From Neelides folsomi (Eukaryota; Arthropoda; Collembola; Neelipleona; Neelidae): a stretch of DNA of 64,000 nucleotides. The notes below the pieces were generated by a model. That model saw nothing but the letters and a program-made list of their open reading frames with translations, was not told where the DNA came from and searched no databases. The DNA lies in contig JAQGBZ010000073.1 in assembly GCA_034687125.1 (NCBI GenBank), positions 124,001 through 188,000 of the forward strand. Reading direction: 5' to 3'. The position numbers and the translations under genes were made by a program. This document shows, piece after piece, positions 1 to 9,860 of the stretch. Numbering within the stretch: position 1 is the first letter of the stretch; every line of letters begins with the position of its first letter.

Positions 1-367
1 TTGCTCGGTATTTTGATTCGCTGGAGGGTGAAGAGAACGGTAAAATATGTATGAAATATTAATGAAATATCGATTTAGCCACAAGAGGGGAGAATGATTT
101 AATGAGGCGAGAGATACGTATTGTGTAAATGATTGGGATGATTGTTGATTGAAAATGTGGAAATTTGTGGACCATTATAAATAATAAGAGATCGTCGGAT
201 GAGACAGGAGACCAAAGGTACCCGGACCGGAGTGGTTGAGAGAGCGCCACGGGAGGAGAGAAAAATGTAAGGAGGGTCGAATTTTAGCAGAGTTTGATGA
301 ACGACGTGGCGCATTTTGCCGAGATAACGTCGGGTTCTTTTCGCAAAACGATTTATCACTATATAGT

Positions 368-383
368 TCAGTCCCTGACGTCA
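368..383 (+). promoter_or_regulatory. Candidate core promoter: initiator followed by a perfect CRE
   Basis: A TCAGTC motif at 368-373 matches the arthropod initiator consensus (TCA then G/T, T, pyrimidine), which would place +1 at 370. It is followed at 376-383 by TGACGTCA, the full palindromic CRE bound by CREB/ATF-type bZIP proteins. I see no TATA box about 30 bases upstream and no clear downstream promoter element near +28. The interest comes from context: an ATG in good context follows at 477 and a splice donor follows at 526. Both motifs are short. The initiator is expected many times by chance in 64 kb; the 8-base CRE is expected about once or twice. Confidence 0.2.
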
Positions 384-476
384 GAAGACTCTCCGATAAA
401 AGGAAGATTGGTTTTTGGCCAAAGATAACGGGCAGTGGTGATTAAATTGAGGACGGAGCGAATCTTGCTTACAAAA

Positions 477-525
477 TGCTTGACGAAGCTCCTTCACTTC
501 TCATGAGATCCCCGGTGAAATTGGT
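477..525 (+). CDS. Candidate first coding exon, product unknown
   Basis: An ATG at 477 preceded by AAA (purine at -3) opens a short frame reading MLDEAPSLLMRSPVKL. It reaches a donor-like TTG|GTAAGA junction at 525/526 in phase 0. Read through without splicing, the frame ends after 34 codons near 581. The 5' leader from the initiator at 368-373 would be about 107 bases. Nothing in the peptide is recognisable. The next strong acceptor, at 1958, opens onto a frame that stops after four codons in this phase. The exon therefore does not join obviously to the next exon-like segment. It could equally be chance in a GC-richer stretch. Confidence 0.13.
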
Positions 526-1958
526 AAGACGGAGCCGGGAAGGCTCCTTATCTTACAATGGATCTCGAGGCAGGGATTAAAAGGGCTTCTTCCCGATTCC
601 CGTCATGCCAGCCGGCTTCCGCTTAATTACTCTTCCCAATCAATTCAATCGAGGCTGACTAGTAAATAAAAGCGACCTACCAGCCCATCCTAATCACCCT
701 CCTCGGCTCCTCACTTTTCGACCTATTAATGCCGAGGTTGACAAAGGCATTCGGCCCACAATTTAAGCTATCACCACCCTGTGAGACAAAAATATTATAT
801 ATACTCAATCACTCTCCTTCATTGGTCCCTGTCCAAATGGTCTCTTTAAACCCGGGTCGGGTTTTCTTTTCAAAATGGTAAGATAACAATTTCAATTTTG
901 CTCAAAATGGAACATCCGTCCCCTGTTTTACAAACTCTGTTTACTCTTTTTTGAAGGAGTGGAGTGGTTCCTTCGGCCTCGTACCTTTTTCCTCCTCTCC
1001 AAAATGAACTTCTGCATTTATAAAACGAATGTCGTATGAGAGAGGGAAACGATCATCTTTCCTTCGTGGAACTCGTCCAATTCTAAACGTTCCTCTCAAA
1101 GTTTTGAGCGTGAAAAATGGAGGATTTTTTAAAAATAGATGCTTTATGGCTACTTTAATTCTACTCCTCAATCGGCCTTTAAAACCACAAACCAGTTGGG
1201 GTGAAGGAGATCTGACATATTTTACTTATTTTACATTCACTTCCAAAACTTCCAATGGTGTTCTTCAACTCTTTTACATTTAGTTAAAAACAGAAACGTT
1301 TTGTGCTCGCTTTATTTAAACCAACATACTATACATCACGATTTCATCGATTTCATGATTGTTTTTTAACTTTTTCTGTTTACTTCTGATCCAATTTCAA
1401 GTAACTGATTTCCTTCCAAAATAATCAATATCAACTTTTTACATTTTAACTTCTTGGAATTTTATTTTTAAATATCTTGTTTATTTTAGATATTGCTTTT
1501 TATTTGAGAAAAATATTAAGCTTTTATTATTTATTTATGTATTTTAAATTCGCCCTAAAAGCATTTTGTTTAAGGGAAATTTACAAAAGAGACCTAAATC
1601 CTCATACCTAATACTCTTCCAATACCCTCACTTATCCTTTTCCCCTTGGTATTTCGTTATAAATAACATCTTCAAAGTAAAATAGAAAGACGATTAAGAA
1701 AGAGATTCATGTCACAATCCAGTTTTCCCATTGCCAGACAAGTTGAATTATGTGTAATTTTTAGAAACTCTTTCAACTATTTTGGGCAATAAAAATACAA
1801 ATAGAGTTTACAATAATTCCATATGTTCCTTTGATTAGGTTATGGCCACATGGGCGTTCGTTCTCATGATGGCTCTTAACAATCCCTTCCTTAGAATTAG
1901 GAAGAATGAAGCGTGAGAGGTTTGGGTCCTTGACAAACTTTTATTTTTCTCATTTTAG
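526..1958. other. Spacer, no gene seen
   Basis: Mixed composition up to about 1230, then an AT-rich stretch to about 1850. Frames of 76 and 84 codons overlap on opposite strands at 941-1283 and show no recognisable domain. The 3' end is a pyrimidine/T-rich tract ending in TTTTAG at 1953-1958, which serves the exon-like segment that follows. Confidence 0.5.
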
Positions 1959-2110
1959 CTTATCTCGGATTGAATGCACGCAAATAAACGATTGGCAACA
2001 AAGGGTGACGGCCCAGCAGTCACCACTTGGTCATGCCCTTCCTGAACGGACTCGCGTTCGACGTCCCACTTCATAATCCCGGATGAGAAGGTTCGAGGAA
2101 GAATTCAAAG
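1959..2110 (+). other. Exon-like segment, probably non-coding
   Basis: The segment is bounded by a strong acceptor (a T-rich tract ending CATTTTAG at 1951-1958) and a strong donor (CAAAG|GTGAGC at 2110/2111). It is 152 bases long and visibly richer in GC than the flanks. All three forward frames contain stops; the longest open part is about 36 codons before a TAA. If spliced, it would be a 5' untranslated or lncRNA exon. The alternative is a chance pairing of splice motifs, which is plausible because T-rich tracts are common here. Confidence 0.25.
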
Positions 2111-3538
2111 GTGAGCTTTTTCAACTTGTTTATTTTAACCCATTATTCTCCCTCGTGTTAAATTCCTGAGTAGACTCTCGCAAGATGTTTTAAAGTCACA
2201 AACAGAGTAGTGCAATGCGGCGAGATAAATTCGCATGTTTTAACAAATAAATTGCAAGTGAGGAAACTGACACAGGGGGAAGGGCAAATGGACTTGAGGT
2301 ATTTGTTTAAAGTGAAAAATCCAGGTATTACTCACCATTTAATTTATTTAACTTGTTTATTCTAATTTTATAAATATTATAAGGTAATTTTATAAATTGT
2401 TTGTTTATTCATTTAAGCACATGTTGTTTATTTGCATATAATTATTTATTATCATTAGTTTTGTCTGTGTAAACATTTGTTCTTTTTCTGTGTAAGCAGA
2501 GGACGACAAGCGATTAAATTTGCAATAACTAAACTGAACACTTGTCCAATTTAAAGGGAAAAGTTTGTTGAAGGTAGATCTATTTATCAGAAGAGGGAAT
2601 TGAGACTTAAAAAATGAAAGTGTTCACAAGTAATAAGAGAATCGTTTTTTCGCGTCTAATTAAAAATATAAAAAAACGAGAAGAACTTGATTTATCGCGT
2701 GAATGAAGGTATGTTTGCGCGTAGTTAGCCAGCCAGATTACTTCATTCATTTAGCATGGAGATTTAGATAAATGTTACAATATTTTTCACAATTAAGAGG
2801 CCGAGAGCGGGTTTGGCATTGTTTTACGCATTGCATCCCTTGACAAATGAGAGAAAAATCCAGTGATGTAAAAGTGGGTAGCTGGGCTGAGCTTAACGAG
2901 AGGCTCTCAATCGTCGTGGGAATGGAATCCTTCCCATTTTTTGCACTTTTCCATCTCAAAAAGGACTGAGATGTGGGAGCTGTGCATTGTGGGAAGAAAT
3001 TTAATCCAGGATCCAAAAATGAAATGGTGGCAAAGTGGCAATGAAGTCGAGAGGAATGAGACCCGTTTTGCGTGATTGCATGCCTGAGACATAAATACAA
3101 AAGAGTTTCTCCATTCTTCTTTTTTGATTCTCTCTCCAGACAATTTACTTACTGACTCCCACCCATTGTCCACCGTCTCGAGTCATCTCTCTTAAGCCCC
3201 ACGTAAAATATCCTAATAAGACTGGGAAAACCCTCTTCCCAACTGGAAGGCAGACACTTAAAAAGCTTAAACTTTGCATACCCGCCGAGAAAACGTCATA
3301 GAAGCCGAAGGGGGGGAGAATGGTTAAGTGGGAAGAAAACTCCCTTCAAAGTCCAAGGGAAGAAAGTGGAAATAATTATTCTAAAAGAGTTCCCTAAATT
3401 ATAAAGTAAATAAAGTAGTTGGAAAGGGCTCTATAGCCCCCTTCATGCCTCTATTTAATGCTGATAGGGACTAGGGGAAATTATGCGGATTTTTCCTTCT
3501 CTCGGAACTTTCATTTTCTTCTTGTATTTATTTCCCAG
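2111..3538. other. Spacer, no gene seen
   Basis: AT-rich from about 2330 to 2700, then ordinary composition, with a purine-rich patch around 3290-3440. Two overlapping minus-strand frames of 117 and 88 codons (2747-3173) were examined. They show no domain, no flanking splice signals and nothing recognisable. Confidence 0.5.
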
Positions 3539-3690
3539 AGAGATTTCCATCCGAGCTGAGGGCTTTTACCAGCTCTAGTACCATTTCCATTCTTCGCCAC
3601 CACGCACTTGGCGTTCCTCCGGAGCTTCCCTGATCTCTTTGGAGACGCCGTTCGAACCGACAATTTTCCTCGAGCGGAGGAGGCTGGAAG
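3539..3690 (+). other. Exon-like segment, probably non-coding
   Basis: The acceptor is a long pyrimidine tract ending TTTCCCAG at 3531-3538. The donor is GGAAG|GTAATC at 3690/3691. The length is 152 bases, by coincidence or otherwise the same as the segment at 1959-2110. The interior is C/T-rich and GC-richer than the surroundings. Every forward frame is stopped; the best runs about 46 codons to a TGA. If transcribed it would be untranslated. The donor is only moderate, lacking the G at +5. Confidence 0.22.
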
Positions 3691-5102
3691 GTAATCTCAT
3701 TTTGTTTTCATCCTTTTGTGAGATTTAATCAGACGTTGTGAATTGAGTCTCAGTTAGTCGCTCGACACTCTGTGTTAGTTCCTTCTCGCTGCCTTCCCCA
3801 TCCCAGGCGAGAAGAAGCTCGATTTGATTTCCCTTTTTGTCTTCCACAACACCCAGAACCACCGCAGAAAGGCTCACTTATTACAATTTCCTCCTTTTCT
3901 CATTGATGGCATTTAGGGCTGACACGAAATTTATGCCCCTCGTCCCAGTCAATTCCCTCCTTCCCTATTTCCACTTTCAAACTTCTTCTCTCACAAATAG
4001 TCCTAATGACGCAAGGATACATAAGTCCTTTTCAATGCGCTCCTGTCGAGAAAATCACTCTGCGTTTCTCTTCCCTTTTGTTCTTTTATCTTATTCGCAA
4101 ATAATTATTTATTTCCAACCCACCAACTGGTCCAATCTCTCATGAATTCCTATATATGCAAATCCCCGAGTAAGTATTTACCATACGGAACTCCCTCAAG
4201 ACCAAATTTCCATTATGCCTCTAATGTCGTCAACTCACATTTACAATTTTGTATAAGCAATCGCATTCATGTCGCACTCAGGGCTCCATTCCAATAAGTT
4301 ACGTGTATTTTCATAATATTTCATGACTACCACTTTCAGTATGTATAGGTATATTTCCAGGATAAGGATCCTATTCTAAAATTGATATTGGTTAGATGGG
4401 AGCTGGAAGCTCTTTGGAAAATGTAATACAAATAAAATGGCACATCTTTCATATTGACATGATTTGAATATAATCATTTCTTTGTGAATTGGCAAAAGTA
4501 ATAAATTAAGAGTTGGAAACGTATAAACAATTGTGAAAAGGGAAAGCATGGTCGGTCCTATCTCTTTTTATTATGTAAATAAAAAGGAGCCAACATATAC
4601 TTTGCTTTTATATTTCCCTATTTGCACGAGAAAAGCTGAGTCAGTCGAATTTTGGAAATTAAATAGAAAATGTTTAGGGCTGTTGGGGGCATAAAGCCTT
4701 TCATTGAAAAATAAAGTCAGCGGAGTATTTTCGAGGAATTTCAACTCTGTTAATATTTACTATCGTGGAACCTCTCTCGAGGATCCAGAACGAGAACTCG
4801 TGAACTTGTTATTAGAGGCGGATTTGATTGCAAGGATGATGTGACTAGTACCGATTTGAGAATCCAACTCCATGTGTTTCCACTCTGTTGAGGAATATAG
4901 GAAAGTGAGGGAGTGGAACATGTGTTTTAGGTGAGATGGGCCTAAGAATGCGAGTGTTATCATAGAACTAACGGGCATTTAGTAGAAGCATTTGTTTGGC
5001 ATTTAGTAGAGGCCACACGTTTTACGCGGTGCGAGCAGTAATTTCATTGGGATTTATACCTTCACTTATTATCTTGGGGGAAGATGGGAGGGAACCAGGG
5101 AC
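3691..5102. other. Spacer, no gene seen
   Basis: C/T-rich to about 4090, then AT-rich from about 4200 to 4750. An initiator-like TCAGTT lies at 3750-3755, without a supporting TATA box or downstream element. A 72-codon minus frame at 4760-4978 and a 102-codon plus frame at 3837-4145 show no recognisable features and were not called. Confidence 0.5.
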
Positions 5103-5543
5103 TCACGACTCATCTTGGTTTATTAGGAAGAGAATCAAGGCGAGGATTTGGGGCTTCTCCGACCCGACGACGGCCCTCCAGAAGTGTCTCTTTTTTATCT
5201 CCACACAAGAATATTTCAAGCCCAGTAAAATTCGAGTAGAGGCTTCAGCACATCTGCTAACCTCCTTAAATATTTTAAGAACTCCGAATTGATGCCAATA
5301 AAATGGTGGAAGGCAGGAGGAGCGGTTCAGGAATAGGAATGAGAGCCACCGAGAAAGCGTGGCTGCCTCCGTCCCTCTCCTCCATGGCCCACCTTCGAGT
5401 TCCCATCCGAGATTACTCCAGTCGGTTCTCCCTCCTCCGACCATCCGCTCATTATCCAAACAGCCGAAATTCAAGCTCGGGGAAATCATCTTTGAGTTCA
5501 TTGTGTAATTCATCTCATTGATCCAGGCGAAATCCTCCTTCAT
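5103..5543 (-). CDS. Unrecognised ORF, 146 codons
   Basis: An uninterrupted minus-strand frame starts with an ATG at 5543 and runs 146 codons. It has many Trp and Gly residues in the first half and a mixed helix-like second half. No domain, signal peptide or catalytic motif is recognisable. It lies in the same frame as the 97-codon frame just upstream on the minus strand (5574-5867), separated from it by stops. A frame of this length is expected roughly once or twice in 64 kb at this composition. The minus strand here is purine-rich, which itself lowers the stop count. Treat it as a candidate only. Confidence 0.1.
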   Translation of the reverse strand: MKEDFAWINEMNYTMNSKMISPSLNFGCLDNERMVGGGRTDWSNLGWELEGGPWRRGTEAATLSRWLSFLFLNRSSCLPPFYWHQFGVLKIFKEVSRCAEASTRILLGLKYSCVEIKKRHFWRAVVGSEKPQILALILFLINQDES

Positions 5544-5573
5544 CTCTCCTTAATTTCCACTGTTGACAAATAA

Positions 5574-5867
5574 TTAATACCTGGGTTTGTTCCTTCGTTG
5601 GGGCCCATGGTCTCGAGACATCTTCGCAGGCAAAGCTGCCGCCATTCCCATCTTCATATAAGCTTCTCTTTCCAGGGACATGCGAGAATGGGAAGATAAG
5701 AAGATTTCCTCTGAATAATTGAGCTCTCCACTCTCAATCGAAGGCTCTGCTCCTGTCTCCTCACCCAAATCCACTCGATCAGCGAGGTAAGATATCAATT
5801 TATTATGAACTCCATTATTCGCTTTTCCTTGCCCAGGCTCCATTATTCGCATTTGGGAGGTCATCAT
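5574..5867 (-). CDS. Unrecognised ORF, 97 codons
   Basis: A minus-strand frame with tandem ATG codons at its start encodes a hydrophilic, Met- and Glu-rich peptide of 97 residues with no recognisable domain. Near its end the bases CCCAG|GTATTA could serve as a donor. The only nearby acceptor-like CAG is about 20 bases further on, too close for an ordinary intron. The opposite strand carries an exon-like segment (5676-5786) over the same bases, so the two readings compete. No homology is recognised. Confidence 0.1.
   Translation of the reverse strand: MMTSQMRIMEPGQGKANNGVHNKLISYLADRVDLGEETGAEPSIESGELNYSEEIFLSSHSRMSLEREAYMKMGMAAALPAKMSRDHGPQRRNKPRY
5676..5786 (+). other. Exon-like segment, probably non-coding
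   Basis: This has one of the best acceptor/donor pairs in the window. The acceptor is a CTTCTCTTTCCAG tract ending at 5675. The donor is GCGAG|GTAAGA at 5786/5787. The enclosed 111 bases have early stops in all three forward frames. It could be an untranslated exon of the same transcript as 1959-2110 and 3539-3690, but nothing ties them together except strand and proximity. Confidence 0.22.
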
Positions 5868-5955
5868 GGTATTGACATGCTTAGGATTTGAGGCTTAAAC
5901 GGACCCCATTAAAAGTTATCTTCCATTATCCAAACTTTTTTGGAGGAAATATGAA

Positions 5956-6133
5956 TTATTCTTGTGAGTAAGTATCGGGATAAATGATGGATGCCAGAGT
6001 GGAAGCAGACCATATATCCGTTCGCAAAGCAGTACTTAAGTCATGGCTAGAGTCTCGCCTCTTGACTGACGAAAAGAGGCCGAGGCTGTTTTCCAGACTT
6101 TTAGCTCTCAAGGTTCCGGCGGCGAGGGGAAGG
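5956..6133 (-). CDS. Candidate terminal coding exon, product unknown
   Basis: On the minus strand a strong acceptor (T-rich tract ending CAATTTTTCAG, plus-strand 6134-6144) opens directly onto a frame of 58 residues that runs to a TAA at 5956. The peptide begins LPLAAGTLRAKSLENSLG and is Ser/Thr-rich, balanced and not low-complexity. The segment is GC-richer than its flanks. An AATAAA hexamer on the minus strand (plus 5799-5804) lies about 150 bases beyond the stop, a reasonable place for a polyadenylation signal. No domain is recognised and no upstream partner exon was found. This is one of the better coding candidates here, but both acceptor and hexamer are common by chance. Confidence 0.2.
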
Positions 6134-6179
6134 CTGAAAAATTGAAAGATTGGTTGTTTATACAAAGAGTTGAGGCAAT

Positions 6180-6974
6180 ATCTTTAGAAATTTTAAATAC
6201 AGCCTTTGATAGGGAGCTGGATCCTCCTGACTACTTAGGACCTCCAGAAAAAGAGGTTGTCACAAACAGACATAAATTGTGAGACTGCTCTGTTCCCGAC
6301 CCACCAGGTCCCGGGTTCATTTATCTATGTATGTCTTGAGAGTGGTTGAGGGAGAGGATGGGCAGGATGGGAGATGAGCGTTCTCCTCAGAGTCAGCCTT
6401 CTCCACTTGGGCCTAAATCGAGAGGAAAGTGCAAAAAAAATTTGCTCACCAAGCTGAGTGATAACATATGTAAATTTATTGGTTTGGCCCATTGTTTGGG
6501 TCGTAGATAGATTACACGTGTCAAATTCACCTCTCCTCTCCCTTCCCAATTTTTTTTCTCATCCATCCTCCTCCTGCCTCCCCAATAGCTCTCCTATTTG
6601 TGAGACGGATCGCAAATCGGGTGCGCCTAGGCATTGTAATAATATGAGGTGAATATATCTTATGTGCTTATATTGAAGCCCATCAGACCGATATGAGCCA
6701 TTACGTGCATAATACACTCCACGGTCCTCATTTATCTTTTATAACAGAGTTCACAATGATACACTTTATAAATGGGCCGAGGGGTGTGGGAAGAACAAAA
6801 AAATCTTTTATGAGGAGAAACTAGACACTCGAACATATAATCATTTTGGGAAGAGAAAGGGCATTACGAGGACGTGCCGAGGAGAAAAGTCAAAATACTT
6901 TGAGAGAGAAAAGAGGAGTAAAAGGATCTAAGGCCAAGGGACCGGATAAAAAGACAGTAAATATCTTTTGATCT
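6180..6974. other. Spacer, no gene seen
   Basis: Mixed composition. The stretch 6780-6960 is purine-rich on the plus strand. Short opposing frames of 74 and 64 codons at 6325-6652 overlap each other and show nothing recognisable. Confidence 0.5.
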
Positions 6975-7343
6975 TTAAGAAACTTGAGTTTTCAAGTTTT
7001 GAGATCGAGTTGTCGGTAAATTCTTTACTCTTCGACTCCTCACCAACTCTGGGGATGAGATGAACGGGGTGGGGATGAGGCCGTTTGTGAAGGCGAATCT
7101 TTGTACATTCCTTGCAAATTGCGTCGGGAAGAGGAGCGGAAGGGGAAAGAAATATATTTGAGCCGCTCTCAGAGCTCTGACAGAAGACACCTCTTCGTTA
7201 TCGTCCTCTTTCATTTCTCCCCCAGAGAGGCTCTTGAGCTCCTCGTTGACTTGACCATTCATTCGTCTCATCCCGAAAGAGTCCCGCTGGGAGGGTTTCT
7301 CCACTCGGCCTATCATTAGAATGAAATACATTTCATATTTCAT
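6975..7343 (-). CDS. Unrecognised ORF, 122 codons
   Basis: A minus-strand frame with a true ATG at 7343 (G at -3) encodes 122 residues. The N-terminal part is hydrophobic (MKYEMYFILMIG). An acidic, charged middle follows (GGEMKEDDNEEV), then a basic C-terminal third. There are no recognisable domains and no splice sites of note at its edges. A 72-codon frame lies opposite on the plus strand. The length is within chance expectation. Confidence 0.1.
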   Translation of the reverse strand: MKYEMYFILMIGRVEKPSQRDSFGMRRMNGQVNEELKSLSGGEMKEDDNEEVSSVRALRAAQIYFFPLPLLFPTQFARNVQRFAFTNGLIPTPFISSPELVRSRRVKNLPTTRSQNLKTQVS

Positions 7344-8480
7344 CTCCTCCCCGTCGGATCATGTGCCTCAATAATATATAGCATTCTTCACAAGAGGTTA
7401 AAGATGACCCATTCATTTCACTAACATTCTCCAGATGAGTTTCTCTCGGGGATTTTGGCCGGGAGGCGGGGCGGGCGTCTCGGCTGGGCCAATTACTGAA
7501 TGTCTCTCACCACCAGGTTTTACCAATGAAGTGAATCAGAGTGAAGGGGGAAGGCCATTAAACTGAGGTTCATAGAGTTATTAAATTCGATGATGCAGCG
7601 GAGGAGAAAACTCCTTTCTCTTCTTACGATTTTTCTCGTTATTTTCACTTCCACACAATAAAGTTTCCAATATTTTCTCGACAAAGTCTATAAAGGATGT
7701 AATAATAAGGCCGTCTGGGGGCCTAAGTGGAGAAGACAAAGTTCTCGCTCATCGACGAAGAGACTCGTGAAAGGCTTTTAAATCTACGGGAAGTTAATGG
7801 GCTTATTAGGAGGGTCGTGTTGGAGCGGTAGCGCGGAAGATAAGTACGGAGAGAGGGGACGTGGCTCGATCATCTTGGTCCATGAATCCTCCTGGTGGGG
7901 AGAGTTGTAATAATGTGGAAATTGTGGTCAGTCGGGGGCTCCTAAATACATTTTATTGCAGGGATTTGGACGAGACGGGGGGACGGCTCGACAAGAGACT
8001 TATGTAATAAGAGTCGGCGGTTGAGGAGGAGGAAAATTTTTCTCGGAAGTAAATCCTCCGTAGGAGGCCAATTAAGGGACGAATTGTGGATGTGGTCGAG
8101 AGCAGCAGGAGCTTCGAAAGACGACTCCATTTGATTCTAGACGAGAAAACACGATTAATGCATTAGAGAAAAACAAGACGTGGCCATTCGGAGCGACGAG
8201 TTCCTCACGTTGTCATCCACTTTCGCTTCGGCTCTCTGCCTCTTTACGCTTTCATATCCTTTCACCTCCTTTCCTATGCCCATCCAAAGAATCCAAACTC
8301 CTCTTCCTTAAGAGTCATTGAGAGAGCATTAAGTGAATTGTATTGTATTATCCCTCCCGAGCTCCACTTCTTTCTCTTGACAAACCCAATGCGAGAATCA
8401 TCTCACTTTGCTCGACGCCCTCGAATTACCAAAATCTCCCCAAAATTCACCGCAAGAATGACTCACTTTTTCTTCTATTT
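7344..8480. other. Spacer with strong strand asymmetry
   Basis: No gene seen. From about 7440 to 8130 the plus strand is G- and purine-rich (7801-7860 has 27 G against 7 C). It then switches to C-rich (8221-8280 has 23 C against 6 G). CpG is not depleted. A minus-strand 62-codon frame at 7942-8130 is a by-product of the purine bias. Confidence 0.6.
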
Positions 8481-9860
8481 CCCATCATATACTTTTGTTC
8501 CTTTATTTCATATTAGATATATTAGGATATACTCAGAATTATATGAAGTCATATTTTATTAAATATCTTATATTTTATTTGATAAATTAATTTAATACCT
8601 GGAATCTAGTTTTTAATTCTATATTCATATTGTGAGAAATTATAAAATAAATTATAAGTTTAATGTTTATTTTATATTTTGGCCTCAATTTCATTATTTT
8701 ATTGTTTCAATAAAATTCAAATGCAATGAAATGTTATTGAAATAGTTATGTTATGTATTTTGTAGATGGGTAATGAATTGGTTTAAATATTGCATATGCA
8801 ATACTACAATTAATAGTAACAGTGAAATTGAAATTCGTATCTTTGGAAATTATCTGCGGGTTTTTCAAACTCACCTGCACGGATTTTCTGAATAGAATAT
8901 AGTCAGATTGGGAAATATTTATGTGCAACTACAGTCATTAAAAATTCATCGCCATTTGCCGTCCACGTAAGATATTCACGTTTTACGAGAATTTAATAAT
9001 AAAATACCTTGCAAGACGAAGTGAGTTTATAATCTTTCTTTATCATTACATAGGAATATGAATTTACGTTCTAGCACTAATCGCTCAATAGCCAGAGAAT
9101 TAATATCTCATAGATGGCTTAAGAAATTTTGTGGGTAAAATAGTTGGATAAAATATTTTTATTGCTGAAGAGACATTACGAAGTTCATATTATGCATATG
9201 GTTTGCCATGCCATGTTTTCAAAAAGCCATAACATTTTGCCGAGCCATTGACCCTTTCTTCAATATCTCTTCCTGGGATTACTTTTCTTGTCTTTTGACT
9301 CTCATTCCTTCGCCCCCTCTTTACTTTTCTTCTCTCTCTTGGCATTTTATTATATTGTCTCTCGCACTCTCTTCCCTATATACATATACTTACTGAACAT
9401 TATATTCCCTATTTATGATTTTTTGCATAAATTCTTCTCATTTCTTGGCTAGAAGACATAAAAATGAAGGATTTTAAATCTTGATATCTTTTATCATAAA
9501 AACATTAACCATAATAGCTTCAGGCATTTACCAATGTTTCAAAGAAAGCTCAGCATTCATGAATGTTGTCTTGAAATTTGACTTAGAGCATAAATGTCCA
9601 ATGCATGAGCGAAACAAGAGCATTATTAAAATTTCAAAGTATATGCTATCCATGAGTTTTTTCTTTGAAGGTTCATATCTGTAAAATCTTCTATGTATGT
9701 ACCTATTTTCATTACGCAAAAGATTACAAGTAAAAATATAGGCTTTATAATGTTTTAAAGTCCTAATATAGTATACGTAAATTAGAAAGATAATCTTTGT
9801 TTAGTTATTTGTTTTGAAGCTCCATTTATCCATCTAAATGATAATGTGAAGAGAATGAAG
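8481..9860. other. AT-rich island and spacer
   Basis: AT-rich and low-complexity to about 9200, then a C/T-rich patch at 9240-9390, then AT-rich again. On the minus strand a perfect-looking donor (GCAG|GTGAGT; plus ACTCACCTGC at 8871-8880) ends a short open stretch. The only upstream acceptor lacks a pyrimidine tract, so it was not called. TATG repeats occur near 9690. Confidence 0.5.

Noticed and set aside
2747-3173. Two overlapping minus-strand frames of 117 and 88 codons
   Set aside because: No domain, no splice context, and they overlap in different frames. Within chance expectation.
7820-7880. A-box/B-box-like pair resembling a tRNA or SINE head
   Set aside because: Neither box fits the consensus closely and no cloverleaf can be drawn.
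8871-8932. Minus-strand exon ending in a perfect GCAG|GTGAGT donor
   Set aside because: The only upstream acceptor lacks a pyrimidine tract, and the stretch lies in low-complexity AT-rich DNA.
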